Source of the DNA: Paraburkholderia sp. CNPSo 3274
GTDB lineage: Bacteria; Pseudomonadota; Gammaproteobacteria; Burkholderiales; Burkholderiaceae
Length of the DNA stretch: 64,000 nucleotides
Assembly (NCBI RefSeq): GCF_024206475.1
Contig: NZ_JAMBPR010000018.1
Coordinates: 62,001-126,000, forward strand
Direction: 5' to 3'
The translations under genes were made by a program, and so were the position numbers. The notes under the pieces were generated by a model that was not told the DNA's origin, searched no databases, and saw only the letters and a list, made by a program, of their open reading frames with translations. Positions 48,987 to 59,830 of the stretch are shown here, piece by piece; the first letter of the stretch is position 1, and each line of letters opens with the position of its first letter.

Positions 48987-51224
48987 TCAGGGCGCACGGT
49001 CCGTGCCGCTGCCGTTCGTGTCGCCCGCATCGTTCGTGGCGCCGGTTTGCGGCGCCGCGCCTAGCGCACGGCCGACCGCGGCGCGGGTACGGGCAAACTC
49101 CTTCTCGAAGTCGAGGGTACGGCGGGCAGTCGACATCGCCATGATGACGTCGACGCCGTGGTCCTGACCGTCCCGACCCTTCCGGTCCTTCAGCCAGAAC
49201 CACAGACGCCGCTCACGCACGTAGAACATCGAGAAGATGCCGAGCACGAGCAACAGGCTGCCAAGATACACGACTTTCTTGCCCGGCGCGCGCGTCAACT
49301 GAAATACCGAAGCTTGCACCTGCTTGAATGAATCGAGCTGTAGATAGACAGGAGATCCATACAGGAAGCTGTCGGATATCGCGTTGATCGAGTCCTGTAC
49401 GAAGCGCGCGGCGTCGGCATCGGGCTTCAGGTCGGGCTCGCCGGCCTGCTCGCGCGCGAGCTGCCAGAGATCCCATGTCGCACCCTCGAGCATGCGCAGC
49501 AGGAGGCTCGCCGCCTTTTCCTGCTGCTCCTTCGGCACCGACTTGTCGATGAACGCGGCCACGGCCTGGAAGCCGCCTGCGGCCCCTGCAGCACCCGCAG
49601 CGCGTGCCTGCGGTGCGTCCGAGCCCGCGAAAAGCGTCAAGACGCGCTCGGCGCTGTCCTCGAGATGCTGTTGCAATTCGCGGTTCGAAGCGGGGACCGA
49701 GCGCGCGGCGAAACGCTTCGCCGCCTGCGCGCGCAGTGCGGGGTCCTCGAAGGCCGCGCGCAGCATCATCCACTCCTTCGGCGTGCCGCCGCTGTCGGCG
49801 GGAATACGCAGGTAGCGGAACGGATCGTCGGGATTCTCGCGCATGCCCGCGAGGAACATGCGATCGCCGCCGCCCACGTCCACGGGCAGCATGTAGTTGT
49901 TGTACTCGCGCGCCTGGCCGTCCTTGTCGCGCACCTTGTACTGCACCGAGGGGCCGACGTTATGCAGGTCGAGCGGCTTCGAGCTCTTCGCACCTGAGCC
50001 GAGGCGCTCGTCGAACGCTTCCTTGAGCGACTGGTGCGCCACGCCACGTGCGTCGTTCGCGCCACCGCCATTCGAGATGTTCTCGACGTTGATCGCGCGG
50101 AAGTCCGCGAACTCGATGGTTTGCCCATCCACGCCCGGCACCGCCTGGCCGGCGGGCACCGCGAGCGGCGCCGAATTGCCAATCGTGCCGCCGAACGGGA
50201 AGCTCTTCGCGCCTGCGCCCGACATGGGCCACGCCGTCATCGACATCTGCGAGCCACCGTCCTGGAAGCTCGACTGGTAGATCGACACGCCGTCGTACTC
50301 GAACGGCTCGTTCACCTCGATGCGCGCCGGAATGCGCTGGCCCGTCTTGTGGTCGATCACGACGATGTCGCTCGCGAACAGCTTGGGCATGCCGGTCGAG
50401 TAGTAATCGACGATGAACTTGTTGAGCTGGATCGAGAACGGCAGGTCCTGGATCAGCGAGCCGTCGGGCTGGTTGAGGATGGCCGTGGAAACGAACTGGC
50501 CCTCGGGCACCCAGGCGTAGCCGCGGAAAGTCGGGTTCGACTGCGAGAGCCGGTGCTCAGGCGGAATGTCGTTGATGACTGCGTTGCTGCGGATGGGCGT
50601 CTTGTCGAAGAGCCACATCTGGAATTTGATCGGCAGATTGCTGTCGAGCAGGCCGCCGATACAGATGATCACGATCGCGAGGTGCGCGAAGATGTAGCCG
50701 ATCTTCGTGAGCGCACCGCGCTTGGCCGCGATGAGCGTAGCGCCATCGCTCTCGCGCGTGACGAACCGGTAGCCCATGCGCCCCGCCAGCTTGCCGAGCG
50801 TGGCGGCCGTTTGTTCGCGCGTGCCGCCCTCCACCGCGAACTCGCCCTTGTGATGGAACGCGCGCAGGCTGCCTTCGCGGACCTTGACCTTCCAGCTCTT
50901 CATGTCCGCGAGCATCTTCGGTGCGTTGCGGATCACACACAGCGAGACCGACACCACGAGAAAGCCGAGAATCGTCATGAACCACCACGCGCTGTAGACC
51001 GTGTAGAGGCTCAGCGAGCGGAAGATGTCGGCCCAGAAGGGGCCGAACTGATTGACGTAGTTCGGGTACGGGTCGTCCTGCGTGAGCACCGTGCCGATGA
51101 TGCTCGCAATGGCGAGCACGACGAGCAGCGCAATCGCGAAGCGCATCGAACTGATCAGCTCGACGGCGCTTTTCACCGCCTTCTGGCGGACATTCAACTG
51201 CAAACCCTGCGTGGTGACGCTCAT
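48987..51224 (-). CDS. resB: System II cytochrome c biogenesis protein ResB (Ccs1)
   Basis: ResB is the second half of the System II synthetase. The 745-residue protein has three N-terminal membrane helices (SMRFAIALLVVLAIASIIGT near 26-45, SAWWFMTILGFLVVSVSL near 78-95, and IGYIFAHLAIVIICIGGLL near 175-193). A large periplasmic domain follows, then a final helix VVYLGSLLLVLGIFSMFYV near 660. The periplasmic part includes an Ala/Gly-rich stretch GAAGAAGGF. The C-terminal ~60 residues are cytoplasmic and charged. It is followed by ccsB and preceded by the cytochrome c4 gene. Confidence 0.94.
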   Translation of the reverse strand: MSVTTQGLQLNVRQKAVKSAVELISSMRFAIALLVVLAIASIIGTVLTQDDPYPNYVNQFGPFWADIFRSLSLYTVYSAWWFMTILGFLVVSVSLCVIRNAPKMLADMKSWKVKVREGSLRAFHHKGEFAVEGGTREQTAATLGKLAGRMGYRFVTRESDGATLIAAKRGALTKIGYIFAHLAIVIICIGGLLDSNLPIKFQMWLFDKTPIRSNAVINDIPPEHRLSQSNPTFRGYAWVPEGQFVSTAILNQPDGSLIQDLPFSIQLNKFIVDYYSTGMPKLFASDIVVIDHKTGQRIPARIEVNEPFEYDGVSIYQSSFQDGGSQMSMTAWPMSGAGAKSFPFGGTIGNSAPLAVPAGQAVPGVDGQTIEFADFRAINVENISNGGGANDARGVAHQSLKEAFDERLGSGAKSSKPLDLHNVGPSVQYKVRDKDGQAREYNNYMLPVDVGGGDRMFLAGMRENPDDPFRYLRIPADSGGTPKEWMMLRAAFEDPALRAQAAKRFAARSVPASNRELQQHLEDSAERVLTLFAGSDAPQARAAGAAGAAGGFQAVAAFIDKSVPKEQQEKAASLLLRMLEGATWDLWQLAREQAGEPDLKPDADAARFVQDSINAISDSFLYGSPVYLQLDSFKQVQASVFQLTRAPGKKVVYLGSLLLVLGIFSMFYVRERRLWFWLKDRKGRDGQDHGVDVIMAMSTARRTLDFEKEFARTRAAVGRALGAAPQTGATNDAGDTNGSGTDRAP

Positions 51225-51279
51225 TCAAACTCCGCTTTATCGCTCTTGCTGGCTTCCCGCCGATCAGGCGCTGCAGCAA

Positions 51280-51326
51280 AAAAGGGTGCAGGCGCGCCGT
51301 CAGCGTGACGACGCCCTCACCCTTTT
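51280..51326. terminator. Terminator-like hairpin between the cytochrome c4 gene and resB
   Basis: Outer arms AAAAGGGTG and CACCCTTTT enclose a second imperfect GC-rich stem. On the minus strand it ends in six T, so it should terminate, at least partly, transcription from the cytochrome gene before resB. Confidence 0.7.
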
Positions 51327-51388
51327 CTTGTTTTTCGGCCGGCCGCGCAGTGAAACTGCTGATTAAACGTGCGGCAAACCTACGACGC

Positions 51389-52063
51389 TCAATGCAGGCC
51401 GGCGGCGTAATCGGCGACGGCCTTGATCTCGTCGTCCGAGAGCCGGTGCGCGATGGTGCGCATCGGATCGTTATTGTTACGCGTGCCCTGCTGGAAAGCA
51501 TTGAGTTGTGCAACGATATATTCCGACCACTGGCCCGAGAGGCGCGGATACTGGATCGGAATACCCTGGCCCGTGGGTCCGTGGCACGCCGCACAGGCCG
51601 GCACGCCCTTGTCGGCGATGCCGCCACGCCAGATCGACTGGCCGAACGGCACGGTCTTCGCGTCGCGCGCGTAGCCGGGTTTGGCTGTCTGGGAGGCGAA
51701 CCAGGCTGCGACGTTGATCATATCCTGGTCTGACAGCGCGGCAGCGAAGCCGGCCATGATGGGGTTTGCGCGCGCCGCCGGCTTGCCGCCGGGCTGCGGT
51801 TTGAAGTCCTTGAGTTGCTTGACGAGATAGTCGGCGTGCTGGCCGGCGAGCTTGGGATACGCGCCGCCGGTGCTGTTGCCGTCCGCCGCGTGACAGGCCG
51901 CGCACACCTGCGCAGCAATGACTTGCCCCCGGGCGACGTCGGGCTTGGCCGGCGTTCCCTGATCCGCCGCGCTTGCCTGCCCCGCCATCATGAATAAACC
52001 TGCTGTAAGACCTGACGCTATCGCACTCTCGAACACCTTCAAGCACTTGCCCAGTCGATTCAT
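51389..52063 (-). CDS. Dihaem cytochrome c4
   Basis: This 224-residue precursor has a signal peptide ending near QASAAD (residue ~33) and two CAACH haem c sites: C54-H58 and C157-H161. Methionine ligands lie in PIMAGF (M103) and NDPMRTIA. The duplicated class I fold is that of cytochrome c4, a periplasmic electron carrier to terminal oxidases. Its maturation would depend on ResB-CcsB encoded immediately downstream. It is divergent from engB. Confidence 0.94.
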   Translation of the reverse strand: MNRLGKCLKVFESAIASGLTAGLFMMAGQASAADQGTPAKPDVARGQVIAAQVCAACHAADGNSTGGAYPKLAGQHADYLVKQLKDFKPQPGGKPAARANPIMAGFAAALSDQDMINVAAWFASQTAKPGYARDAKTVPFGQSIWRGGIADKGVPACAACHGPTGQGIPIQYPRLSGQWSEYIVAQLNAFQQGTRNNNDPMRTIAHRLSDDEIKAVADYAAGLH

Positions 52064-52300
52064 TCGCGCACCTTGTTTCGTCTTGTGGGAATCAGGTTCT
52101 GCAATGGACGACAGCGACCGATCTACCTCGAAAGGCCCGCGCTGGCCTCACTGGTATTCAGTAAACCATCGCATTGTACAATAGCGCGCAAGGTGCCACG
52201 GCGCCAGTCGGGCCTGCCCCCGATATCCCAGATTCCATCCCGGGCGCTACCGGGTCCGGCGGGCCGCCCGCCGCGTTGTTTCATATTGTGGTCCTATTCG

Positions 52301-52960
52301 ATGGCCTTCTTGCTGCACCAAGCCCGCTTCTTCACGACGGTCAACCACCTTCGCGACCTGCCCGCCACGGCGCGGCCCGAGGTGGCGTTCGCCGGCCGTT
52401 CGAACGCCGGCAAATCCACCGCCATCAATCTGCTGTGCAACCAGAAGCGCCTCGCCTTCGCCTCGAAGACGCCGGGCCGCACCCAGCACATCAACTATTT
52501 TTCAGTTGGCCCCGCCGACGAACCCGTGGGCTATCTCGTCGACCTGCCCGGCTACGGCTATGCCGAAGTGCCGTTAGCCGCGAAGGCGCACTGGGAGCAG
52601 CTGCTTTCGCTCTATCTGCAAACGCGCGCGCAGCTCTCAGGCCTCATTCTGATGATGGACGCCCGCCGCCCGCTCACAGATCTCGACCGCCGCATGATCG
52701 AATGGTTTGCGCCGACGGGTAAGCCGATCCACGCACTCCTCACGAAGTGCGACAAATTGACGCGTCAGGAGAGCGTGCTCGCGCTACGCACGACGAACAA
52801 GGCGTTCGACGAGTACAGCAAGCAAGGCTACCAAGGGAAGCTGAGCGCCCAGCTCTTTTCGGCGCTCAAGCGCGTGGGGCTCGACGAGGCGCACGCCGTG
52901 ATCGAGAGCTGGATCGTGCCGCAGGAATCCGTCGGCGAAACCGACGTGAAAGCGGAATAA
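52301..52960 (+). CDS. engB: Ribosome biogenesis GTPase EngB (YihA/YsxC)
   Basis: EngB is an essential TRAFAC GTPase for large-subunit assembly. The 219-residue protein has G1 GRSNAGKS at 32-39, G2 region [12 protein letters not shown]3 [10 protein letters not shown] and G4 TKCDK. The ATG at 52301 ([21 protein letters not shown]) is the family start; the 76-codon upstream extension is unconserved. A TACAAT that could be a -10 element lies at 52177-52182. The divergent neighbour is the cytochrome c4 gene. Confidence 0.96.
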   Translation: MAFLLHQARFFTTVNHLRDLPATARPEVAFAGRSNAGKSTAINLLCNQKRLAFASKTPGRTQHINYFSVGPADEPVGYLVDLPGYGYAEVPLAAKAHWEQLLSLYLQTRAQLSGLILMMDARRPLTDLDRRMIEWFAPTGKPIHALLTKCDKLTRQESVLALRTTNKAFDEYSKQGYQGKLSAQLFSALKRVGLDEAHAVIESWIVPQESVGETDVKAE

Positions 52961-54358
<1,398 letters not shown>

Positions 54359-54378
54359 GCGCTGGGCACGTCGTATGA

Positions 54379-54408
54379 AAAAAGGCACGTCTGCGGACGT
54401 GCCTTTTT
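54379..54408. terminator. Bidirectional terminator between hemB and dsbD
   Basis: Thirteen-base perfect arms (AAAAAGGCACGTC and complement) with a TGCG loop and A/T runs on both sides. It serves the convergent hemB and dsbD genes. Confidence 0.92.
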
Positions 54409-54453
54409 GCTTTTGGGCCGATGCGCGATCTCACGCGCGCGCAATGCCGCCGA

Positions 54454-56421
54454 TCATGCCGATGGCGCTGCCTGCGTCTGCGGCGCCGGCGCCGTCACGC
54501 GATCGAGGCGCGCGAGGAACCGGTCGGCATTCTCGTAGCCGACCACGCGCAGCACTTCGTGCCCTTGCGTATCGAAGAAGATGATGCCCGGCGGCCCGAA
54601 GAGGCCGAAGCGCTTGAGTAGCGCCTGGTCGTCCGAATTGTTGGCGGTCACATCGGCGCGCAACAGCCCCAGCTCCGCGAGGCGCACCTGCACGCGCGGG
54701 TCGCTGAACGTGAACTTCTCCATTTCCTTGCAGCTCACGCACCAGTCAGCGTAAAAGTCGAGCATCGACGGCCTGCCCGCAGTCTTGAGTGCCGCGTCGA
54801 GTTGCGCGGGCGAGCGCACGGGTGCGAAGACCAACGCGTTCGCTTCGCTGGCGCCGGAGGACTGCGCCGCGCCGGCTGCGGCGACATCGTTCGTGCCACC
54901 CACGCGCGCGGCAAGCACCGCGAGCGGACGCAGCGGATCGGTCGAACCCGCCGCAAGACCTACGATCAGCGTCGCCGCCCAGATCGCAAACGCCGCGCCG
55001 AGACCACGCCCTAGGCGCCGCCAGACGTTGGCCGCACCCGCGTTCGGCGTGAAAAGGCCAAGCGCGGCGGCCGCCAGTAGCAGCCAGAGGGCGGCGAGCA
55101 GCATCTGCGCGGTGGCGCCGAGCACCGGCCAGACGATCCACAGCGCGGCCGCCAGCAGCACGACGCCGAAGAACACCTTCACGCCATCCATCCACGCGCC
55201 CGCTCGAGGCAGCAGCGAGCCCGCGCCGAGGCCGAGGATCATCAGCGGGACGCCAAGACCCAAGCCCATCGCGAAGAGCGCCGCGCCGCCGAGCACGGCG
55301 TTGCCCGTGTGCGCGATGAACGCCAGCACCGCGAAGAGCGGCGCGGTCATGCAGGCGCCCACGACGAGCGCGGAAAGCGCGCCCATCACAGCGACGGCGG
55401 CGAATTTGCCGCCGGAACCGCCCTGTGTGGCACGCGAGGCGCCGTCCTGCCAGCGCTGCGGCAGCGCGATGTCGTAGCCGGCGATCAGCATGACGGCGAA
55501 CGCGGTGAGGAGCACCGCGAACACGCCCAGCACCCACGGGTTCTGCAGCCATGCGCCAAGGCTCTGGCCGACCAGCGCAGCGGCAATGCCCAGCACCGTG
55601 TAGACGAGCGCCATGCCGAGCACGTAGACGAATGAGAGCGCGAAGCCGCGCGAGCGCGTAACGCGTGCCCCCTCACCGACGATGATCGCCGAGAGGATCG
55701 GGATCATCGGGTACGAGCAGGGCAAGAGGCTGAGCACCATGCCGGCCACGAAGTACAGGCCGACCACGGCGAAAAAGCCACCGCCTTGCAGCAGCGATTG
55801 CGCGTAGTCGGCGCTCGTGGCGCGTTCGTACCAGGGCTCCTCGGTGACGCCTGCGGCGGGCGCTGCGTTCGTTTGCGGCTGGGGCGCGGGCGTCGAGCTC
55901 GCTCGGCCCGGCACGGGGCTCTGGCCAGCCGTAGCGGCCTGCAAAGCCACGCCGCTCACGTGATACACGTGTTGCGCGGGCGGATAACAGATGCCTGCAT
56001 CGGCGCAGCCCTGCGATGTCACCGCGAGATCGAACGGACCGCTCGCCTTCTGCACCGGCACGCGGATCGTCAGCTCTCCTCGATAGGTTTCGACATTCTT
56101 CTGGAAGGTCGGATCGAACTTGACGTGGCCGGGCGGGATTTGCGCCTCGCCCAGTTGCGCCGTGCCGTTGCGAGCTGCGAAAGCGAAGCGCTCGCGGTAC
56201 ATGTAGTAGCCGTCCGCGATCTTGAAATGCACGTCGACCATGCCCGGCGCTTCGCTCGCGCTGAACGTGAAGGCCTGGTCGGGCGGCAGGAAGTCATCGT
56301 CGGCCGCGCGCGCGAGCGACGCACCGAACAGCATCGGCAGCAGACAGCAGACGAGCAGGAGGAAGCCGGGCAGCGTAGCGTACGGCGCGGCGCGCGAGCG
56401 CCGATCGAAGCGGTTAGACAT
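54454..56421 (-). CDS. dsbD: Thiol:disulfide interchange protein DsbD
   Basis: DsbD carries reducing power from cytoplasmic thioredoxin to the periplasm, feeding DsbC and cytochrome c maturation. The 655-residue precursor has a signal peptide (to ~40), an immunoglobulin-like alpha domain with CADAGICYPP, and an eight-helix beta domain with PCSYPMIPILSA and VGACMTAPLFAV. The C-terminal thioredoxin domain has the active site C561-V-S-C564 in DWCVSCKEME. The ATG at 56421 overlaps the cutA stop by 8 bases. The context with resB-ccsB and haem genes suits its role. Confidence 0.95.
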   Translation of the reverse strand: MSNRFDRRSRAAPYATLPGFLLLVCCLLPMLFGASLARAADDDFLPPDQAFTFSASEAPGMVDVHFKIADGYYMYRERFAFAARNGTAQLGEAQIPPGHVKFDPTFQKNVETYRGELTIRVPVQKASGPFDLAVTSQGCADAGICYPPAQHVYHVSGVALQAATAGQSPVPGRASSTPAPQPQTNAAPAAGVTEEPWYERATSADYAQSLLQGGGFFAVVGLYFVAGMVLSLLPCSYPMIPILSAIIVGEGARVTRSRGFALSFVYVLGMALVYTVLGIAAALVGQSLGAWLQNPWVLGVFAVLLTAFAVMLIAGYDIALPQRWQDGASRATQGGSGGKFAAVAVMGALSALVVGACMTAPLFAVLAFIAHTGNAVLGGAALFAMGLGLGVPLMILGLGAGSLLPRAGAWMDGVKVFFGVVLLAAALWIVWPVLGATAQMLLAALWLLLAAAALGLFTPNAGAANVWRRLGRGLGAAFAIWAATLIVGLAAGSTDPLRPLAVLAARVGGTNDVAAAGAAQSSGASEANALVFAPVRSPAQLDAALKTAGRPSMLDFYADWCVSCKEMEKFTFSDPRVQVRLAELGLLRADVTANNSDDQALLKRFGLFGPPGIIFFDTQGHEVLRVVGYENADRFLARLDRVTAPAPQTQAAPSA

Positions 56422-56746
56422 GAAGGGTGCGCTGAGTCTCGGCATTGACCCATTGCCCGTAGGCGTTCGACGCCGTGGCTTGCCACGAGAGAATCTCGGG
56501 CGTCTCGTAGGGATGCTGGGTCTGGATGAACTGTTCGAGCTCGGCCGCGCGGGCGAGGCTCGTCTTGAAGAGCAGCTGGACCTCGTCGCCTGACTCGATG
56601 CTGCCCTGCCAGTGATACTGCGAGTGCACGGCGCCAAGGCGCGTCACGCACGCTGCGAGGCGCTGCGCGAGCGCCCCGGAAACGAGCTTTTCGGCTGTGC
56701 CTTCGTCGGGCGCCGTAGTCAGCATCAGGGTTACATTGAGGGTCAC
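56414..56746 (-). CDS. cutA: Divalent-cation tolerance protein CutA
   Basis: CutA is a small trimeric ferredoxin-like protein named for copper tolerance, though its true function is unsettled. With the GTG at 56746 the product is 110 residues, the normal size. Family segments are MLTTAPDEGTAEKLV, LAACVTRL, SQYHWQGSIESGDEVQLLFK and HPYETPEILSW. An ATG at 56725 (MLTT) would be slightly short, and the frame open to 56884 is unconserved upstream. It overlaps dsbD, as in many Proteobacteria. Confidence 0.88.
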   Translation of the reverse strand: MTLNVTLMLTTAPDEGTAEKLVSGALAQRLAACVTRLGAVHSQYHWQGSIESGDEVQLLFKTSLARAAELEQFIQTQHPYETPEILSWQATASNAYGQWVNAETQRTLHV

Positions 56747-56908
56747 GACGAACTCCGGCGTGGTGCCCGCGTACAAAGACAGACACGGGCTTCGGGGCAG
56801 AACGTAATCGTACCATCGGCGCCGATTGGCTTCTCTCGGGCACCGTGTGGCAAAAGGGGACTGCGACCGGTAAACGCGGTTCAACGCGATTTAATCCGCG
56901 CCCGAAAA

Positions 56909-56938
56909 CAAAAAAGCCAGGCTAGGCCTGGCTTTTTT
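56909..56938. terminator. Terminator after rplQ
   Basis: Twelve-base perfect arms (AAAAAGCCAGGC and complement) with a TAG loop and T-runs on both strands. It closes the ribosomal-protein transcript before cutA. Confidence 0.9.
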
Positions 56939-56975
56939 GCGTGCCGCTCAATCCGGGGATCAAGCGACGGAAAGC

Positions 56976-57368
56976 TTATTCCGCTTCCTGGATGTTCTCT
57001 TCCGCGACTTCCGGACGGTCGAGCAGTTCGACCAGTGCCATCGGTGCGTTGTCGCCAACACGGAAACCGAACTTCAGGATACGCAGGTAGCCGCCCGGAC
57101 GGTTCTCGAAACGCGGACCGAGCACGTCGAACAGCTTCGTGACCGAGTCACGATCGCGCAGGCGGTTGAACGCCAGACGACGGTTTGCGAGCGACGGCTT
57201 CTTGCCCAGCGTGATGAGGGGCTCGACAACCTTACGGAGTTCCTTCGCCTTCGGCAGCGTCGTCTTGATGACTTCGTGCTCGATGAGCGAGTTGGACATG
57301 TTACGGAGCATTGCCAGACGGTGGCTGCTCGTGCGGTTCAGTTTCCGCAGACCATGACGGTGACGCAT
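56976..57368 (-). CDS. rplQ: Large-subunit ribosomal protein L17
   Basis: L17 of 130 residues, with the standard start [20 protein letters not shown] and the [22 protein letters not shown] block. It binds near the exit tunnel of the 50S subunit. It is the last gene of the alpha operon, 139 bases after rpoA. That gap holds a strong hairpin. A C-terminal acidic tail ([11 protein letters not shown]) is longer than in E. coli. Confidence 0.98.
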   Translation of the reverse strand: MRHRHGLRKLNRTSSHRLAMLRNMSNSLIEHEVIKTTLPKAKELRKVVEPLITLGKKPSLANRRLAFNRLRDRDSVTKLFDVLGPRFENRPGGYLRILKFGFRVGDNAPMALVELLDRPEVAEENIQEAE

Positions 57369-57455
57369 TTCAATTTCCTTGAAACAAAGTTTTGGTCCAG
57401 CTCTTCTATCGCCTTGACGGGTTTAACACTTCGCCAGGGCACGGGCCGGTACTTG

Positions 57456-57500
57456 AAAAAGGCAAGACGCGGATTTTAAAGGAAAATCCGCGTCCGTGCC
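57456..57500 (-). terminator. Terminator-like hairpin between rpoA and rplQ
   Basis: On the minus strand a perfect 12-base stem (GACGCGGATTTT and complement, arms 57466-57477 and 57483-57494) is extended by GGCA/TGCC across a small internal loop. It is followed at once by TTTTT. The stem begins 7 bases after the rpoA stop. It has the geometry of an intrinsic terminator or processing signal inside the operon. Confidence 0.7.
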
Positions 57501-57507
57501 AGACTTC

Positions 57508-58485
57508 TTACTTGTCGAGACCAGCCGGCGGCCAGTTTTCGAGCTTCATGCCGAGCGTGAGACCGCGCGAAGCGAGCACTTCCTTGATCTCGTTGAGCGA
57601 CTTGCGACCCAGGTTCGGGGTCTTGAGCAGTTCGTTCTCGGTGCGCTGGATCAGATCGCCGATGTAGTAGATGTTCTCGGCCTTCAGGCAGTTCGCCGAG
57701 CGAACCGTGAGTTCGAGATCGTCTACCGGACGCAGCAGGATCGGGTCGATCTGCGGTGCGCGCGACGGCGCTTCCGCGGCCGTTTCCGTACCTTCCAGGG
57801 CAGCGAACACCGACAGCTGATCCACGAGGATGCGTGCCGACTGGCGGATCGCTTCCTCAGGCGAGATCACGCCGTTGGTTTCGATGTTCATCACGAGCTT
57901 GTCGAGGTCGGTACGCTGCTCGACACGCGCGCTTTCCACTGCGTAGCTCACGCGGCGAACCGGCGAGAACGAAGCGTCCAGCACGATACGGCCGATGATC
58001 TTGGCCGATTCGTCGCCGTAGCGGCGTACGTTGCCCGGCACGTAGCCACGGCCCTTTTCGATCTTGATCTGCACGTCGAGCTTGCCGCCCTTCGTCAGAT
58101 GCGCAACCACGTGATCCGGGTTGATCACTTCGCAGTCGTGCGAGAGTTCGATGTCGCCAGCAGTGACAACGCCTTCGCCTTCCTTGCGCAGCGTAACCGT
58201 CACTTCGTCACGGTTATGCAGCTTGAAAACGACACCCTTCAGGTTCAGCAGCAGGTTGACCACATCCTCTTGCACACCGTCGAGCGTCGAGTATTCGTGC
58301 ACGACGCCTGCGATCGTCACTTCGGTCGGCGCGTAGCCCACCATCGACGACAGCAGCACGCGCCGGAGCGCGTTACCCAAGGTGTGGCCATAACCGCGTT
58401 CGAACGGCTCCATGACCACTTTCGCGTGGTTGTCGCCGAGCGATTCCACAGCGATGATCTTGGGTTTCAACAAACTGGTTTGCAT
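57508..58485 (-). CDS. rpoA: RNA polymerase alpha subunit RpoA
   Basis: This 325-residue alpha subunit has the N-terminal dimerisation domain ([27 protein letters not shown]) and the C-terminal domain for UP elements and activators ([31 protein letters not shown]). It is cotranscribed in principle with rpsM-rpsK-rpsD and rplQ, but both flanking gaps here hold terminator-like hairpins, which would lower or separate its expression from its neighbours. Confidence 0.99.
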   Translation of the reverse strand: MQTSLLKPKIIAVESLGDNHAKVVMEPFERGYGHTLGNALRRVLLSSMVGYAPTEVTIAGVVHEYSTLDGVQEDVVNLLLNLKGVVFKLHNRDEVTVTLRKEGEGVVTAGDIELSHDCEVINPDHVVAHLTKGGKLDVQIKIEKGRGYVPGNVRRYGDESAKIIGRIVLDASFSPVRRVSYAVESARVEQRTDLDKLVMNIETNGVISPEEAIRQSARILVDQLSVFAALEGTETAAEAPSRAPQIDPILLRPVDDLELTVRSANCLKAENIYYIGDLIQRTENELLKTPNLGRKSLNEIKEVLASRGLTLGMKLENWPPAGLDK

Positions 58486-58547
58486 AGGTTTTCCTTTTCA
58501 ATACCCTCGGCTCGTTACACCGATAAGGCTGAGATGGCAACAACCTG

Positions 58548-58601
58548 AAAAAAACGGCCGAGGCCGCCTCCTGCGCGAAGCACAGAGGTTACCCCGGCCG
58601 T
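58548..58601 (-). terminator. Terminator-like hairpin between rpsD and rpoA
   Basis: Minus-strand arms ACGGCCG and CGGCCGT close a long imperfect stem with an inner CCTC-TGTGC/GCGCA-GAGG helix, followed by a T7 run. It begins about 9 bases after the rpsD stop. Intrinsic-terminator geometry here would make it an attenuator limiting read-through into rpoA. Confidence 0.7.
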
Positions 58602-58609
58602 CAATCCGA

Positions 58610-59233
58610 TTACCGCGAATACAATTCGACGATCAGGCTTTCGTTGATGTCGCCAGCGATGTCGCTGCGCTCGGGCATGCCCTTGAACGTGCCTTCGAAC
58701 TTCTTCGCGTCGACCGACACCCAACCTGCCAGGCCGCCTTGTTCAGCGAGCGAGAGGGCTTCGACGATACGCGCCTGCTTCTTCGCCTTTTCGCGAATCG
58801 CGACGACGTCACCTGCCTTCACTTGCATCGACGGGATGTTCGCGACGACGCCGTTCAGCGTGAGAGCCTTGTGGCTCACGAGCTGGCGCGCTTCAGCGCG
58901 GGTCGATGCGAAGCCCATGCGGTACACGACGTTGTCGAGACGCGATTCGAGCAGTTGCAGCAGGTTTTCGCCGGTGTTGCCCTTGATGCGGTCAGCTTCC
59001 GCGAAGTAGCGGCGGAACTGGCGCTCGAGCACGCCGTAGATGCGCTTCACTTTCTGCTTTTCGCGAAGCTGCGTGCCGTAGTCGGACGTGCGGGCGCCCG
59101 AAGTGCGGCCGTGCTGACCCGGCTTGCTGTCGAGCTTGCACTTGTCGGCGAGCGAGCGGCGTGCGCTCTTCAGAAAGAGGTCGGTGCCTTCACGGCGGGA
59201 CAGCTTGGCCTTCGGGCCGATATAACGTGCCAC
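58610..59233 (-). CDS. rpsD: Small-subunit ribosomal protein S4
   Basis: S4 of 207 residues starts [20 protein letters not shown] and has the C-terminal S4 RNA-binding domain ([33 protein letters not shown]). It is a primary 16S rRNA binder and, in E. coli, the translational repressor of the alpha operon. Only one cysteine (C32) is present in the N-terminal region, so it is the non-zinc form. The 164-base gap upstream to rpsK contains two stable hairpins. Confidence 0.99.
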   Translation of the reverse strand: MARYIGPKAKLSRREGTDLFLKSARRSLADKCKLDSKPGQHGRTSGARTSDYGTQLREKQKVKRIYGVLERQFRRYFAEADRIKGNTGENLLQLLESRLDNVVYRMGFASTRAEARQLVSHKALTLNGVVANIPSMQVKAGDVVAIREKAKKQARIVEALSLAEQGGLAGWVSVDAKKFEGTFKGMPERSDIAGDINESLIVELYSR

Positions 59234-59299
59234 GTTGCTTTCCTTCGATAATTGATCACGCGAAACCTTAGTGGGAAAACCCGCGGTATCGCGCTAGTC

Positions 59300-59378
59300 C
59301 GGCCCTTTGGGCCGAACGGTGGGCTTAGTCAATTCAATAACGCCGAGAGCCTGGGTCGCCGTTTCCGGCGGCTCAGGC
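59300..59378 (-). other. Structured leader between rpsK and rpsD
   Basis: Two minus-strand hairpins occur in the gap: 59349-59378, with GCCTG/CAGGC and CGCCG/CGGCG helices, an internal loop and a GAAA tetraloop; and 59300-59314, CGGCCC-AAA-GGGCCG. Neither has a following T-run, so they are not intrinsic terminators. They could be a ribosomal-protein binding site. Confidence 0.5.
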
Positions 59379-59397
59379 GTTCGGGTAAAACGACGCC

Positions 59398-59802
59398 TTA
59401 GATGCGGCGGCGCTTCGGCGGACGGCAGCCGTTATGCGGGACCGGCGTCACGTCGGAGATCGCGGTGATCTTGATGCCAAGACCATGCAGCGCGCGCACC
59501 GCCGATTCGCGGCCAGGACCGGGGCCCTTGATCCGCACTTCGAGGTTCTTGACGCCGTATTCCATCGCCACGCGGCCAGCCGACTCGGCTGCGACCTGAG
59601 CTGCGAAGGGGGTCGATTTGCGCGAGCCCTTGAAGCCCTGACCGCCCGAAGTTGCCCAGGCAAGCGCGTTGCCTTGACGATCGGTGATCGTGATGATGGT
59701 GTTGTTGAACGACGCGTGAACGTGAACCACGCCCTCGGCGACGTTCTTCTTAACCTTCTTGCGAACGCGTTGCGCCGCGGAGTTGTTCGAAGCCTTAGCC
59801 AT
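59398..59802 (-). CDS. rpsK: Small-subunit ribosomal protein S11
   Basis: S11 of 134 residues, with [21 protein letters not shown] near 25-45, [19 protein letters not shown], and the conserved end [17 protein letters not shown]. It forms part of the 30S platform. It lies 28 bases downstream of rpsM and 164 bases upstream of rpsD on the same strand, in the usual alpha-operon order. Confidence 0.99.
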   Translation of the reverse strand: MAKASNNSAAQRVRKKVKKNVAEGVVHVHASFNNTIITITDRQGNALAWATSGGQGFKGSRKSTPFAAQVAAESAGRVAMEYGVKNLEVRIKGPGPGRESAVRALHGLGIKITAISDVTPVPHNGCRPPKRRRI

Positions 59803-59830
59803 TACGTTTTCCTGTAACTTTCAGTTCCGC

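Noticed and set aside
52073..52300. 76-residue N-terminal extension of EngB
   Set aside because: Unconserved sequence covering the intergenic promoter region.
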